The notes beneath the pieces were generated by a model. The model was not told the origin of the DNA. It saw only the letters and a list, made by a program, of their open reading frames with translations, and did not search any database. From the NCBI GenBank assembly GCA_905204935.1, contig CAJLBJ010000022.1, forward strand, positions 1 through 35,868: a stretch of 35,868 bases of DNA, in the 5' to 3' direction. Positions 18,620-29,158 of this stretch are shown here, one piece after another (positions within the stretch are counted from its first letter, which is position 1; the number at the start of each line of letters is the position of its first letter). The position numbers were made by a program, and so were the translations under genes. The stretch comes from an uncultured Lactobacillus sp. Its GTDB lineage: Bacteria > Bacillota > Bacilli > Lactobacillales > Lactobacillaceae.

Positions 18620-19636
18620 CTAATTGTTATATTCACATAGCCATGAATTTGGGCGTCCTAACAATCTCATCAATTCATCGACAACTTGATCACCATTATG
18701 AAAGACACCTTGATCATGCAATAATAAAAAATTATCCGAAATTACACGGCAGCCTTGATCACGCAATCCGGTAAAATCATGTTTTACCTGATACAAGTAT
18801 TCATCATATTTTTGACGATCCATATAATCATCAGGTACTGGTTCTGTATTGACTAAAACAGTGTCGATAAAATTAACACCCATGTGCTCATTTAAAACAC
18901 GTACATGCTCTGCATCGCTAAAACGCTCTGTTTCACCTTTTTGTGTCATAATATTGCAAATATAAACAATTTCTGCTTTAGTCTTTAAAACTGCTTGACC
19001 TACATTTTCAATCATTAAATTAGGCAAGATGCTTGTAAACAAACTCCCTGGTCCCAATACAATTTGGTCAGCTTGCATAATTGCGTCGATAACTTCTTGC
19101 ATTGCAGCTGGTTTTTGCTGATCACTAGCTGTTACCCAAACTTTTTTAATTGTTTTTTGCGCCGCTGTAATCTCTGCTTCACCTGAAATTTGCGTTCCAT
19201 CACTAAATAAGGCATTTAATACCAATGGAACATTAGCTACCGGATATACATGACCATCAACATGCATCAATTGTGCTAACTGTTGAACAGCATTAAAAAT
19301 CCCACGCTCATTCATTTCTGACAAAGCTGCAATAATCAAATTTCCAATCGCATGTCCAGAAAAAAATTGATCATTAGAATTAAAGCGATATTGGAAAATT
19401 TGCTTGTAAATCTCTGGCATATCCGACAAAGCTACTAAAACATTTCGAATATCACCAGGTGGAACAACGTTAATATAATCCCGAATGATTCCTGAAGAAC
19501 CTCCATCATCTGCAACTGTTACAATAGCAGTTATATCAGCGTTACGTTTACGTAATCCCTTTAAAATAACAGATAAACCGGTTCCGCCACCAATCACAAC
19601 AATTTTTGAGCGACTTCTCTTTGGTTTCATCATCAT
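18620..19636 (-). CDS. yvcK: YvcK/CofD-like gluconeogenesis and cell-shape factor
   Basis: 338 residues, CofD/UPF0052 fold. The N-terminal glycine-rich loop [17 protein letters not shown] and the following [11 protein letters not shown] are the UDP-sugar-binding motifs. PPGDIRN and GHAIGNL are also conserved. In B. subtilis YvcK binds UDP-GlcNAc and is needed for growth on gluconeogenic carbon and for PBP1 placement. The start overlaps the rapZ stop (ATGA), so the two are translationally coupled. Three ATGs stand in a row and the true one cannot be decided. Confidence 0.95.
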   Translation of the reverse strand: MMMKPKRSRSKIVVIGGGTGLSVILKGLRKRNADITAIVTVADDGGSSGIIRDYINVVPPGDIRNVLVALSDMPEIYKQIFQYRFNSNDQFFSGHAIGNLIIAALSEMNERGIFNAVQQLAQLMHVDGHVYPVANVPLVLNALFSDGTQISGEAEITAAQKTIKKVWVTASDQQKPAAMQEVIDAIMQADQIVLGPGSLFTSILPNLMIENVGQAVLKTKAEIVYICNIMTQKGETERFSDAEHVRVLNEHMGVNFIDTVLVNTEPVPDDYMDRQKYDEYLYQVKHDFTGLRDQGCRVISDNFLLLHDQGVFHNGDQVVDELMRLLGRPNSWLCEYNN

Positions 19637-20517
19637 GAGCGGTTCACCGTTTCCTTTCTTTTATTCATATCTCGATGTGAAATATGAACTGGGTAGTCTT
19701 TAGCTAATGCATCTCCAATACGTTTAGCTAAGGCCACAGAACGATGTTGCCCTCCAGTACATCCAATTGCAATCACTACATTTGATTTTCCTTCTTTAAC
19801 ATAGCCAGGCATTACAAATTGGAGAAGATGAATAAATTCTTGGAAAAATTGCTCGGTATCCTTGGAATTCATAACATAATCATAGACACCCTTGTCCAAA
19901 CCTGTTTGCTCACGTAATTCCTTAACATAATATGGATTAGGCAAGAAACGCACATCCATTACGATATCTGCATCAATTGGAACACCATATTTAAATCCAA
20001 ACGACATCGTTTCAACATGAAAAGGAGCTGTTTGTTTTTGTTCAAAACTATGGAAAATCTTTTCACGTAATTGACGTGGTGAAATCTTACTCGTATCGAT
20101 CACAATTTGTGCTTGCGCCTTAATATCGGCTAATAATTCTCGCTCTTTATGGATTCCATCCAACAAACGTCCATCCATCGCTAATGGATGCGCACGTCTG
20201 GTTTCTTTATAGCGTGCCACTAGTTCTTCATCTGCTGCATCTAAAAATAAGATACGACTTGCAATAAAGTTAGCATCCTCCAATTCACGTAACATTTCGA
20301 TAATTTCATCATAAAAAGCGCGCGAACGCAAATCAATAACCAACGCAACTTTATGAATCTTATCCGAATTTTGAACTAATTCCCAAAATTTAGGCAATAG
20401 CGTTGGTGGCATATTATCGACACAAAAATAACCTAAATCTTCAAAACTTTGCATTGCGACTGTTTTACCGGCACCACTCATACCAGTAACTATTACTAGT
20501 TCAAATGAATCTGACAT
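19633..20517 (-). CDS. rapZ: RapZ-like nucleotide-binding protein (YvcJ)
   Basis: 294 residues from the ATG at 20517, preceded by GGGAGGG. Walker A GMSGAGKT at residues 12-19, DLGYFCVDN shortly after, and the C-terminal domain with [13 protein letters not shown] and the [12 protein letters not shown] end. RapZ in E. coli is an adaptor for RNase E and controls GlmS; the Firmicutes homologue YvcJ is a GTPase/ATPase linked to competence, and its RNA role is unproven. A longer frame begins at a GTG (20535) that overlaps the ribosome site and is rejected. First gene of rapZ-yvcK-whiA. Confidence 0.94.
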   Translation of the reverse strand: MSDSFELVIVTGMSGAGKTVAMQSFEDLGYFCVDNMPPTLLPKFWELVQNSDKIHKVALVIDLRSRAFYDEIIEMLRELEDANFIASRILFLDAADEELVARYKETRRAHPLAMDGRLLDGIHKERELLADIKAQAQIVIDTSKISPRQLREKIFHSFEQKQTAPFHVETMSFGFKYGVPIDADIVMDVRFLPNPYYVKELREQTGLDKGVYDYVMNSKDTEQFFQEFIHLLQFVMPGYVKEGKSNVVIAIGCTGGQHRSVALAKRIGDALAKDYPVHISHRDMNKRKETVNRS

Positions 20518-20553
20518 AAAAAAACCCTCCCGCACAAATTCTCTCTTTTAAAG

Positions 20554-20562
20554 ATTATATCA
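20554..20562 (-). promoter_or_regulatory. Extended -10 promoter of rapZ-yvcK-whiA
   Basis: Minus strand TGATATAAT, an extended -10 with perfect hexamer, about 37 bases before the rapZ ATG. No good -35 is seen, which extended -10 promoters tolerate. Confidence 0.55.
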
Positions 20563-20618
20563 CATTAATCAAGCTGCTTACGTGGTGGCAGAGATATTTT
20601 ACTTAAAATTCCCCTTAA

Positions 20619-20660
20619 CAAAAAGTCTCCTAAACTTTATTTTCGTTTAGGAGACAAAAA
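20619..20660 (-). terminator. Terminator of uvrB-uvrA-luxS
   Basis: GTCTCCTAAAC / GTTTAGGAGAC, perfect 11 base pairs, nine-base loop, T5 after it on the minus strand. It starts a few bases beyond the luxS stop codon. Confidence 0.92.
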
Positions 20661-20661
20661 A

Positions 20662-21135
20662 TTAATCTAATATCTTACGTTCAAATGGATCAATTGAGAT
20701 ACCTTGTGCTAAAATTTCACGACACCATTCTTGCGCACTAAACAATGAATGATCTCGATAATTGCCACAACTTTTAATATCTGTTCCTTGAACATCTTGC
20801 CAAGTTGCATTCAAAATTTCTTCTAACGATAGTTTTAATGCCTGTGTAACTTTAGCTGTATCAGGTGTTCCCCAAACAATCAAATGAAAACCAGTACGGC
20901 AACCAAACGGTGAGCAATCAATTACTCCATCCAAATGATCACGCAAATAACCAGCCAACATATGTTCAATCGTATGCAAACCTGCTGTAGGAATCGCGTT
21001 TTGATTTGGTTGAACAAAACGCAAATCAAAATTTGAAATTGCATCACCTTTTGGTCCATGCTCCACACTAATCAATCTAACATACGGTGCTTTTACCGCC
21101 GTATGATCTAACGTAAAACTTTCAACTTCTGCCAT
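20662..21135 (-). CDS. luxS: S-ribosylhomocysteine lyase (AI-2 synthase)
   Basis: Splits S-ribosylhomocysteine to homocysteine and the AI-2 precursor DPD in the activated methyl cycle. 157 residues. Metal ligands His54 and His58 (LHTIEH) and Cys123 (KSCGNY), and the catalytic Cys79 in FGCRTGFH, are all present. ATG with AAAGGAG. It begins 17 bases after the uvrA stop, with no room for a promoter in the gap, and is followed by the operon's terminator. Usual partners such as pfs or metK are not adjacent. Co-transcription with uvrBA would place it partly under LexA control. Confidence 0.97.
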   Translation of the reverse strand: MAEVESFTLDHTAVKAPYVRLISVEHGPKGDAISNFDLRFVQPNQNAIPTAGLHTIEHMLAGYLRDHLDGVIDCSPFGCRTGFHLIVWGTPDTAKVTQALKLSLEEILNATWQDVQGTDIKSCGNYRDHSLFSAQEWCREILAQGISIDPFERKILD

Positions 21136-21152
21136 TTTTTATGCTCCTTTGA

Positions 21153-23987
21153 TTATTGATAATGTCCATTATCTAACAATGGTTTAAGATACTTCCCTGT
21201 ATAGCTTTGTTCACAAGCCACAATTTGTTCAGGACTTCCAGTCGCAATTACTTGTCCACCTTGATCGCCGCCTTCAGGTCCCATGTCGATAATATAATCT
21301 GCAGTCTTAATCACATCTAAATTATGTTCAATCACTAAAACCGTGTTCCCTTTATCAACTAAACGTTGTAAAACTGCCAATAGACGTTTGATATCTTGGG
21401 CATGTAAACCAGTTGTCGGTTCATCCAAAATATAAAAAGTCTTGCCATTTGATTTTTTGTGTAACTCAGAAGCTAACTTCATTCGTTGCGCTTCTCCACC
21501 TGAAAGTGTCGTTGCTGGTTGTCCTAAACTAACGTACCCCAAGCCAACATCTTTAATCGTTTGTAGCTTATTTTTAATCTTAGGTATAGCACTGAAAAAC
21601 TCAAGCGCTTCGGAAACGGTCATCTCTAGGATTTGAGCAATATTTTTACCCTTATATTCGACTTCAAGTGTTTCGGAATTAAAGCGTGTCCCATGGCAAA
21701 CTTCACAAGGAACATATACATCAGGTAAGAAATTCATTTCAATTTTCAAAATTCCATCACCTTTACATGCTTCGCAACGCCCACCTTTAACATTAAAACT
21801 AAAACGTCCTTTACCATAACCACGCATCTTAGCTTGATTTGTCTGGGCAAATAACGTCCGAATATCATCTAAAACTCCAGTATAAGTTGCTGGATTACTT
21901 CTAGGTGTTCGGCCAATTGGGGCTTGATCAATATCGATAACTTTTTCTAAGGCCTCATACCCTAATAGCTGCCCAAATTTTTCTGGCTTTTCTGAATTAT
22001 GCTGTAATTTTTGAGCTAAAGCACGCTTCAAAATCATGTTAACTAGCGTCGATTTGCCAGATCCAGACACACCGGTAACTGCAATAAATTCACCTAATGG
22101 GAAGCGAACATCGATATTTTTCAAATTGTTGGCAATAGCCCCTGTAATTTCAACAAATTCTCCGTTGCCTGTTCTTCTTTCTTTAGGAATTGCAATATAT
22201 TTTTTACCTGCTAAATATTGCCCAGTTAACGAATTTTTATTACGTTGAACTTGTTTAGGCGTTCCAGCAGCAATGATTTGTCCACCATTTTCACCCGCTC
22301 CAGGGCCAATATCAATCAAGTAATCAGCAGCTCGCATCGTGTCTTCGTCATGTTCGACCACAATCAACGTATTACCTAAATCCCGCATTTTCTTTAGTGA
22401 ATCTAATAGGCGATCATTATCGCGTTGATGCAATCCTATCGATGGTTCATCTAATATATACATCACACCAGACAAATTAGAGCCAATCTGAGTAGCCAAT
22501 CTAATACGCTGCGCTTCTCCTCCAGATAGTGTACGCGCAGCTCGACTCAAGGTTAAATAAGACAAACCAACATTAGTCAAAAAGCTCAAACGTGCACAGA
22601 TTTCTTTTAGAATTGGACGTGCAATTTGTTCATTTTGTGGTGAAAACTCCAACTCTTCAAAGAATTTTAAAGCATCTTTAATGGCTAAATCAGAAGCTTG
22701 TCCAATATGCAAACCTCCTACTTTTACGGCCAATGCTTGTTCATTTAATCGGTAACCATGACATGTTTGACAAGTCAGACTTGTCATATATTTACGCATC
22801 ACATCACGTGTAAAATCACTCGTTGTTTCACGATAGCGGCGCTCAATATTATTGATGACACCTTCAAATTCCATGTCTAAATCACGTAAACCACCAAAAT
22901 CACTTTCAAATCTAAAATGAAACTTTTTATTTCCTGCTCCATATAATAAGATATCTTGTTGTTTGGCACTGAGTTTTTCAAAAGGCGTATCCATATCTAT
23001 TCCAAATTCAGCACACGCTTGAGCCAGTAATGTGGGATAGTACTTAGAGCTAATCGGATTCCATGGCTCTAAAGCACCCTCGTTTAATGTTTTTTTACGA
23101 TCAGGAATAACCAAATCAACATCAACTTCTAGTTTCATTCCCAAACCATCACATTCCTCACATGCTCCAAATGGTGCATTGAAAGAAAAAAGACGCGGTT
23201 CTAATTCTCCAATAGTAAAGCCACAATATGGGCAAGCAAAGTTTTCAGAAAATTGCAACATTTCTTGCCCAATAACATCGACATAAGCATAGCCTCCAGC
23301 CAAACGCAAAGCTGCTTCAAATGAGTCAAACAAGCGTGAGCGAATGCCTTCTTTAACTACAATTCTATCAACAACCACATAAATATCATGTTTTTGATTT
23401 TTTTCCAGTTCGATTTCTTCTTCGACTTCTCTCATCTGACCATCGACAAGTACTCGCACAAAACCTTCTTGCCTAATCTTAGCTAATTCTTTTTTATGTT
23501 GTCCCTTTTTTTGTCTAACAACAGGTGCTAAGATTTGCAACTTGGTGCGTTCAGGTAATTCCAAAACTTTTGTCACCATCTGTTCAGGAGATTGACTCGT
23601 AATTTCATGACCATCCCTTGGACAAAATGGCTTCCCAACTCGTGCCCATAATAACCGCAAATAATCATTGATTTCCGTAACAGTTCCAACTGTCGAACGG
23701 GGATTTTTTGAAGTCGTCTTTTGGTCAATAGAAATTGCTGGTGATAAACCATCAATAGCATCAACATCAGGCTTATCCATTTGTCCTAAAAATTGGCGTG
23801 CATAAGCCGATAAACTTTCAACATAACGCCTTTGTCCTTCAGCATAAAGTGTATCAAAGGCCAGTGAGCTTTTTCCCGAGCCCGAAAGTCCAGTGATAAC
23901 AACAAGTTTTTCTTTAGGAATTTCAACATCGATATTTTTCAAGTTATGTTCTCTTGCACCACGAATAACAATCTTATTTTGTCTCAC
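21153..23987 (-). CDS. uvrA: UvrABC system protein A
   Basis: Damage-sensing ATPase of nucleotide excision repair, 944 residues. It has two ABC modules: Walker A GLSGSGKS at about 33-40 with signature [16 protein letters not shown] and [13 protein letters not shown], then GVSGSGKST near 640 with [12 protein letters not shown] and [13 protein letters not shown]. Zinc-binding cysteine pairs appear as CPYCG/CEECDG, CQTCHG and [14 protein letters not shown]. Start GTG at 23987; the sequence before it (GCAGATATAAAA) is a poor ribosome site compared with the rest of the window. 75 bases downstream of uvrB without a terminator, so part of the same transcript. A TATAAT at about 24007-24012 might give a weak internal promoter. 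Confidence 0.97.
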   Translation of the reverse strand: MRQNKIVIRGAREHNLKNIDVEIPKEKLVVITGLSGSGKSSLAFDTLYAEGQRRYVESLSAYARQFLGQMDKPDVDAIDGLSPAISIDQKTTSKNPRSTVGTVTEINDYLRLLWARVGKPFCPRDGHEITSQSPEQMVTKVLELPERTKLQILAPVVRQKKGQHKKELAKIRQEGFVRVLVDGQMREVEEEIELEKNQKHDIYVVVDRIVVKEGIRSRLFDSFEAALRLAGGYAYVDVIGQEMLQFSENFACPYCGFTIGELEPRLFSFNAPFGACEECDGLGMKLEVDVDLVIPDRKKTLNEGALEPWNPISSKYYPTLLAQACAEFGIDMDTPFEKLSAKQQDILLYGAGNKKFHFRFESDFGGLRDLDMEFEGVINNIERRYRETTSDFTRDVMRKYMTSLTCQTCHGYRLNEQALAVKVGGLHIGQASDLAIKDALKFFEELEFSPQNEQIARPILKEICARLSFLTNVGLSYLTLSRAARTLSGGEAQRIRLATQIGSNLSGVMYILDEPSIGLHQRDNDRLLDSLKKMRDLGNTLIVVEHDEDTMRAADYLIDIGPGAGENGGQIIAAGTPKQVQRNKNSLTGQYLAGKKYIAIPKERRTGNGEFVEITGAIANNLKNIDVRFPLGEFIAVTGVSGSGKSTLVNMILKRALAQKLQHNSEKPEKFGQLLGYEALEKVIDIDQAPIGRTPRSNPATYTGVLDDIRTLFAQTNQAKMRGYGKGRFSFNVKGGRCEACKGDGILKIEMNFLPDVYVPCEVCHGTRFNSETLEVEYKGKNIAQILEMTVSEALEFFSAIPKIKNKLQTIKDVGLGYVSLGQPATTLSGGEAQRMKLASELHKKSNGKTFYILDEPTTGLHAQDIKRLLAVLQRLVDKGNTVLVIEHNLDVIKTADYIIDMGPEGGDQGGQVIATGSPEQIVACEQSYTGKYLKPLLDNGHYQ

Positions 23988-24068
23988 TTTTATATCTGCT
24001 ATACATTATACAGTTATTTTCCACAATTAAATATAGCTTTTCCTTTCATAAAAATTACTAAATTGTCT

Positions 24069-26063
24069 TTATTCAATCATCGCTTTTAATTCAAAGACCG
24101 TATCACGCAAAGTAGCCGCTGTTTCAAAATCTAACTGCTTGGCTGCTTGTTTCATCTGTGCTTCTAAACGTGCTAATAATTCTTTTTGTTCACTTCGTTT
24201 TAATTTACTAAAATCAACTTGTGTTGCTGTATCACTTGCATTTTGCTCACTTGTTAATGAAATATTTGCACGTATATCTTTTTTGACTGTCTTAGGCACA
24301 ATTCCATGTTCTTTGTTATAAGCTTCTTGAATTTGGCGACGACGTTTGGTTTCATCAATAGCCGCTTTCATCGAAGCTGTCTGTGTATCAGCATACATGA
24401 TAACATGGCCATTTTCATTTCGCGCTGCCCGTCCAATCGTTTGAATAAGAGAACGTTCATTACGCAAGAATCCTTCTTTATCAGCATCAAGAATTGCCAC
24501 TAAAGAAACTTCAGGCACATCAATACCTTCACGCAACAGATTGATTCCAACTAAAACATCAAAATTTCCTAGACGTAGCTCACGAATGATTTGTGTACGT
24601 TCCAATGTTTTAATATCTGAATGTAAATACTTCACCTTGATACGTAACTCTTTAAAGTAATCGGTCAAATCTTCAGCCATCTTCTTAGTTAAAGTTGTGA
24701 TAAAGACGCGTTCATCTCTTGCAACACGTTGATTAATCTCTGCTACCAAATCATCCATTTGTCCAGCAGTTGGGCGTACATCAATCTTTGGATCTAGCAA
24801 TCCTGTTGGCCGAATAATTTGTTGAATAACGTCATTAGTTTGTTCTTGCTCATAAGGGCCTGGGGTTGCAGACATATAGATAATCTGATGTACATGGTCT
24901 TCAAATTCCGCTAAGGTCAAAGGTCGGTTATCTAGTGCACTTGGTAACCTAAAACCATAATCAACAAGCATCTGTTTACGTGATCTGTCGCCATTATACA
25001 TTCCACGTACTTGTGGCATCGTAACGTGTGATTCATCAACTACAATCAAGAAATCTTCAGGAAAGAAATCTAATAGGGTATATGGAGCTTGACCTTGCAT
25101 TCTTCCATCCATATGTCGTGAATAATTTTCAATTCCCGAACAATATCCCATCTCTTTTAACATTTCAATATCATAAGTTGTTCTTTGTTCAAGACGTTGA
25201 GCCTCTAGTAACTTACCTTGTTCTGTCAGTTCTGCACAGCGTTGTTTTAATTCTTCTTCGATTTTTGTTATCGCTTGTCCGAGTCGTTCCTCATTTGTCA
25301 TGAAATGTGTAGCCGGAAAAATCGCAACATGTGCACGTTCAGCCAAAATTTCTCCTGTTAATGGATCAACTTCACGAATTCGTTCAATTTCATCACCAAA
25401 AAACTCAATACGTAAGGCTTTTTCATCGTAGGCTGCAGGAAAGAGTTCTACCACATCGCCTCTTACTCTAAAGCGCCCCCGTTGAAAGTCAATATCGTTA
25501 CGTTCATATTGAATCTCGATTAATTGTTTTAATAACTCATCTCGCTCTATTTCTTGGCCTGAGCGCAAAGAAATCGTGTGTTCTCGATACTCATTTGGAT
25601 CACCCAAACCAAAAATAGACGAAACAGAAGCAACCACGATAACATCATTGCGTTCTAATAATGAACTAGTTGCCGAATGACGCAATTTATCAATTTCATC
25701 GTTGATACTAGAATCTTTTTCAATATAAGTATCACTCGATGGTACATAGGCTTCTGGTTGATAATAATCATAATAAGACACAAAATATTCTACGGCATTT
25801 TCGGGAAAAAATTCTTTAAACTCACTATACAATTGTCCAGCCAAAGTTTTATTATGCGCCAAAACCAAAGTTGGTTTATTAACCTTTTGAATCACATTTG
25901 AAATGGTAAATGTCTTTCCTGTTCCCGTAGCACCTAATAAAATCTGCGCTTTTTTCCCTTCTAAGACATTTTCACTCAATTTTTGAATTGCTTGGGGTTG
26001 GTCACCTGTTGGTTGATAAGCACACTTTAATTTGAACTTTCGATCAGCTTGACGTTCAATCAC
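24069..26063 (-). CDS. uvrB: UvrABC system protein B
   Basis: Helicase-like subunit that verifies damage and recruits UvrC, 664 residues from the GTG at 26063. Walker A GATGTGKT near 50, the DNA-gripping beta-hairpin [18 protein letters not shown] near 95-115, helicase motifs including VDESHVT and QTIGRAARN, and a C-terminal UVR domain (last 40 residues, [22 protein letters not shown]) that binds UvrC. A longer frame starts three codons upstream at another GTG. The chosen one has GAGGTG about 6-8 bases before it. First gene of uvrB-uvrA-luxS, with a LexA box in its promoter. Confidence 0.97.
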   Translation of the reverse strand: MIERQADRKFKLKCAYQPTGDQPQAIQKLSENVLEGKKAQILLGATGTGKTFTISNVIQKVNKPTLVLAHNKTLAGQLYSEFKEFFPENAVEYFVSYYDYYQPEAYVPSSDTYIEKDSSINDEIDKLRHSATSSLLERNDVIVVASVSSIFGLGDPNEYREHTISLRSGQEIERDELLKQLIEIQYERNDIDFQRGRFRVRGDVVELFPAAYDEKALRIEFFGDEIERIREVDPLTGEILAERAHVAIFPATHFMTNEERLGQAITKIEEELKQRCAELTEQGKLLEAQRLEQRTTYDIEMLKEMGYCSGIENYSRHMDGRMQGQAPYTLLDFFPEDFLIVVDESHVTMPQVRGMYNGDRSRKQMLVDYGFRLPSALDNRPLTLAEFEDHVHQIIYMSATPGPYEQEQTNDVIQQIIRPTGLLDPKIDVRPTAGQMDDLVAEINQRVARDERVFITTLTKKMAEDLTDYFKELRIKVKYLHSDIKTLERTQIIRELRLGNFDVLVGINLLREGIDVPEVSLVAILDADKEGFLRNERSLIQTIGRAARNENGHVIMYADTQTASMKAAIDETKRRRQIQEAYNKEHGIVPKTVKKDIRANISLTSEQNASDTATQVDFSKLKRSEQKELLARLEAQMKQAAKQLDFETAATLRDTVFELKAMIE

Positions 26064-26103
26064 TTTTTTCACCTCATCTGCATTATTTTGTTCATCTCAT
26101 TTT

Positions 26104-26132
26104 ATCATATCGAACATGTTTTCGCATCTTAA
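26104..26132 (-). promoter_or_regulatory. uvrB promoter
   Basis: Minus strand TTAAGA (26127-26132), 17-base spacer, TATGAT (26104-26109), with the LexA box filling the spacer. Confidence 0.55.
26111..26124 (-). promoter_or_regulatory. LexA (DinR) SOS box of uvrB
   Basis: CGAACATGTTTTCG matches 13 of 14 positions of the Gram-positive SOS box CGAACRNRYGTTYG. It lies between the -35 and -10 of uvrB, so LexA binding would exclude polymerase until DNA damage. Confidence 0.88.
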
Positions 26133-26140
26133 AAACTTAA

Positions 26141-26182
26141 TAAAAAATGCCTTCTTCACTAGACTTATCCAGTAAAGAAGGC
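26141..26182 (-). terminator. Terminator of pgcA
   Basis: GCCTTCTTTACT / AGTGAAGAAGGC on the minus strand (one G-U pair), ten-base loop, then ATTTTTTA. It begins about 40 bases past the pgcA stop and ends just upstream of the uvrB promoter. Confidence 0.85.
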
Positions 26183-26223
26183 AAACTAGCTTTAATTTTT
26201 ATTGTTGACTCTTTTATTTAGAA

Positions 26224-27948
26224 CTATTTAATAAAAGCTTGAATTGCAGCTTCAAAAGCATGACATTTTTCAGTTGCTTGTTCATCAGAAGTTGCTACAG
26301 TCCCAATATAAAACTTGATTTTAGGTTCTGTCCCAGATGGACGCACAGCAATCCATGTTCCATCAGCCAAATAATACTTCAAAACATTTGACTTAGGTAA
26401 GCTCATAGTCGTAATTGTGCCATCAGCTAAATGTTTTTGTGAACTAGCAAAGTCTTCCATAACTTCAACTTTGTAGCCTGCAAAATCAGTTGGTGCACTT
26501 GTTCTAAATTTACTCATTAAATCTTGAATTTGTTTTGCACCTTGAATGCCATCAAATGTTAAAGAAATCGTCTTTTCTGCAAAGTAACCATATTTTTCAA
26601 ATAATTCTTGTAAACCATCATACAAGTTTTTACCTTGTTTTTTGTAATAAGCCGCTACTTCAGCTAACATTACCAAGGCTTGAATAGCATCTTTATCACG
26701 TACAAATGAACGTACTAGATAGCCATAACTTTCTTCAAAGCCAAACATAAAGGTATGTTCAGCGGTAGCTTCAAAATGTTTGATTTGTTCTGCAATAAAC
26801 TTAAATCCTGTCAAAACATTAATCATTTCCACATCGAAACTTTCAGCAATCTTAGCCGCAAATTCACTAGAAACAATGGATTTAACAGCTGCTGCATTTT
26901 TAGGTAGTGTACCAGCTTGCTTATGAGCTGTCAAAATATAATGCAACATAATAGCTGCAATTTGATTACCAGTTAACAATTGATATTCACCATTAGGTTG
27001 ACGAACAGCTGCACCTAAACGATCAGCATCTGGGTCAGAAGCAATCAATAAGTCAGCCCCTTCTTTTTTACCCAAAGCAATTGCTAAGTCAAAAGCAGCC
27101 CCATCTTCTGGATTTGGCTTTTCAACCGTTGGAAAATCACCGTCTGGTAAAGCTTGTTCTTTTACCATCGTAAAGTTTTCAAAACCAGCTTGTCGTAAAG
27201 CTTTTTCTCCTAGCATTGCGCCGGTTCCATGCAATGGACTGTAAACTAATTTTAATGTTTTGCCTTCTTCTTGCACTAATTCGCGGTTAATCGTTACTTG
27301 CTTTAAATGTTCCAAATAAACTTGATCAACTTCACTACCGATAATCTTTAATAGTCCTGCTTCAATTAAGGCTTCCTTTTGTCCTACTTCGACACCAAAC
27401 AAATCATCAACTTGACGAATATATTGTGTAATTAAATCAGATTCTTTAGGTGGCATTTGAGCCCCATCTTCACCATAAATCTTGTAACCATTGTATTGTT
27501 TTGGATTATGGCTAGCTGTAATCATGATACCCGCATAAGCATTTAAATGACGTACAGTAAATGATAATTCAGGGGTTGGACGTAGGCTTTCAAAAACATA
27601 ACTTGGAATTTGATGTGCGCCTAAAACTTTAGCTGCTTCAAATGCAAATTCTTGTGAAAAGTGCCGTGAGTCATAGCTAATTGCCACCCCGCGTTTTTTA
27701 GTTGCTTCATCTAAAGTATCCATGAAACGTGCTAAACCTTCAGTAGCTTGACGAACAGTATAAATATTCATCCGATTAATGCCGACACCTAAAACACCAC
27801 GCATACCCGCAGTCCCAAACTCTAACGGTGCATAAAATGCATCCTCTAAAGCAGCATTATCATTTGCTAATTGGTTTAATTCTTGTTTTAAATCTTCTGT
27901 CAATTCAGGATAGTTTTGCCAAATGGCATAAGTTTCTTGCCAACTCAT
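26224..27948 (-). CDS. pgcA: Alpha-phosphoglucomutase
   Basis: Interconverts glucose 1-phosphate and glucose 6-phosphate, feeding UDP-glucose and cell-wall polymers. 574 residues, alpha-D-phosphohexomutase family. The phospho-serine is Ser146 in TASHNPKQYNGYK; the metal loop is DPDADRLG; the sugar-binding loop is GFEESYGYL; the C-terminal phosphate-binding loop is RPSGTEPKIKFY. ATG start with CAGGAG. Single-gene unit with its own terminator, downstream of trxB, which also has its own terminator. Confidence 0.95.
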   Translation of the reverse strand: MSWQETYAIWQNYPELTEDLKQELNQLANDNAALEDAFYAPLEFGTAGMRGVLGVGINRMNIYTVRQATEGLARFMDTLDEATKKRGVAISYDSRHFSQEFAFEAAKVLGAHQIPSYVFESLRPTPELSFTVRHLNAYAGIMITASHNPKQYNGYKIYGEDGAQMPPKESDLITQYIRQVDDLFGVEVGQKEALIEAGLLKIIGSEVDQVYLEHLKQVTINRELVQEEGKTLKLVYSPLHGTGAMLGEKALRQAGFENFTMVKEQALPDGDFPTVEKPNPEDGAAFDLAIALGKKEGADLLIASDPDADRLGAAVRQPNGEYQLLTGNQIAAIMLHYILTAHKQAGTLPKNAAAVKSIVSSEFAAKIAESFDVEMINVLTGFKFIAEQIKHFEATAEHTFMFGFEESYGYLVRSFVRDKDAIQALVMLAEVAAYYKKQGKNLYDGLQELFEKYGYFAEKTISLTFDGIQGAKQIQDLMSKFRTSAPTDFAGYKVEVMEDFASSQKHLADGTITTMSLPKSNVLKYYLADGTWIAVRPSGTEPKIKFYIGTVATSDEQATEKCHAFEAAIQAFIK

Positions 27949-28056
27949 CTAATCACTCCTGTAAAATTATTTTTACGCTTACTAGTATACTATAAAATTC
28001 AAATAACTGGCAGTTTTTTCAACAAATAAAAGATATCCTACTAAGATTACCAAAAT

Positions 28057-28096
28057 AAAAAGATATGAAATACCCATGATATCTCATATCTTTTTT
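28057..28096 (-). terminator. Terminator of trxB
   Basis: GATATGA / TCATATC with flanking A and T tracts giving a longer stem and 15-base loop, eight bases beyond the trxB stop codon. Confidence 0.8.
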
Positions 28097-28103
28097 AATT
28101 TGT

Positions 28104-29042
28104 TTAGCGTTGCTTATCTTTTAACATTTCTAAATAATTAAATGCTTCTTGCCCTGCAATTCCACCATCACCAACTGCTGTCGTAATTTGACGAAGTTCT
28201 TTTTTACGAACATCTCCAATGGCAAAAATGCCAGGAATACTTGTTTGCATCTTTTCGTCTGTTAAAATCCAACCCTTTTCATCCATGATTGGGAGATTTT
28301 TAAATGGTGCACTCATTGGTTCAGAGCCAACATAAATAAAAATACCATCTGTTGCCAATTCAGAGTCTTCACCAGTCTTTTTATTGTGCAACTTAACTCC
28401 TGTTACTTTTTGACCATCGCCAACAATTTCAGTAACTTCACTATCCCAAATAAAATTCATCTTTTCATTAGCAAAAGCACGATCTTGCAAAATCTTTTGT
28501 GCACGTAATTTGTCACGACGATGAACTACATTTACTTTTGAAACAAGTTGCGCCAAATATGTTCCTTCTTCAATTGCAGAGTCACCACCGCCAACAACAA
28601 CAACCGGTTTATTTTTAAAGAAAGCTCCATCACATACAGCACAATAAGATACCCCACGTCCACTGTATTCTTCTTCACCAACTACACCTAATTTACGGTA
28701 TTGTGAACCTGTTGCGATGATTAAGACATCTGTTTGGAATTCATCACTGTCAGTTTTAATCAATTTGCTTTGATCATCTAAAACAGTCACACTTTCTACG
28801 TTTCCATAAGCATATTGCGCACCAAATTGCGTAGCACTATCATACATTTGTTGTGCTAAATCAGGCCCTAAAATCGAACGAAAACCTGGATAATTTTCAA
28901 CTTCGGCTGTGTTGTTCATTTGGCCTCCATAAATTCCACGATCAAGCATTAAGACTGAAAGATTAGCTCTAGAAGCATACAAAGCAGCCGTCATTCCCCC
29001 AGGACCTGCGCCAATCACGATTACATCATATTTTTTTACCAT
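28104..29042 (-). CDS. trxB: Thioredoxin reductase
   Basis: FAD/NADPH flavoenzyme that reduces thioredoxin, 312 residues. FAD-binding GAGPGGMTAALYASR at residues 11-25, redox-active Cys134-Ala-Val-Cys137 followed by DGAFF, NADPH-binding VVGGGDSAIEE, and the C-terminal FAD motif GIFAIGDVR. ATG with AAGGAAAG upstream. Lies between lgt and pgcA with terminators on both sides, so it is a single-gene transcript. A perfect palindrome in its promoter suggests separate regulation. Confidence 0.97.
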   Translation of the reverse strand: MVKKYDVIVIGAGPGGMTAALYASRANLSVLMLDRGIYGGQMNNTAEVENYPGFRSILGPDLAQQMYDSATQFGAQYAYGNVESVTVLDDQSKLIKTDSDEFQTDVLIIATGSQYRKLGVVGEEEYSGRGVSYCAVCDGAFFKNKPVVVVGGGDSAIEEGTYLAQLVSKVNVVHRRDKLRAQKILQDRAFANEKMNFIWDSEVTEIVGDGQKVTGVKLHNKKTGEDSELATDGIFIYVGSEPMSAPFKNLPIMDEKGWILTDEKMQTSIPGIFAIGDVRKKELRQITTAVGDGGIAGQEAFNYLEMLKDKQR

Positions 29043-29075
29043 TTTACTTTCCTTCTTTCTTAAGCTTTGTTCCTA

Positions 29076-29097
29076 AGTATAACTTACTTTAAGTAAG
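29076..29097 (-). promoter_or_regulatory. trxB promoter with palindromic operator candidate
   Basis: The minus-strand -10 is TATACT (29076-29081). The 15-base perfect palindrome CTTACTT-A-AAGTAAG (29083-29097) fills the spacer between it and a poor -35 (TGGATT). This suits a repressor, or a MerR-type activator. The regulator is unknown. Confidence 0.45.
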
Positions 29098-29127
29098 AAA
29101 TCCACTTTTTTGTTTACCTTTCCAACA

Positions 29128-29154
29128 AAAAAAGCACCAAATTTTTGGTGCTTT
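29128..29154 (-). terminator. Terminator of the hprK-lgt unit
   Basis: AAAGCACCAAA / TTTGGTGCTTT stem with a tiny loop and T-tract on the minus strand, directly after the lgt stop codon. Confidence 0.88.
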
Positions 29155-29158
29155 CATT

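Noticed and set aside
25028..25303. Plus-strand open frame of 91 codons inside uvrB
   Set aside because: Antisense shadow of conserved UvrB sequence.
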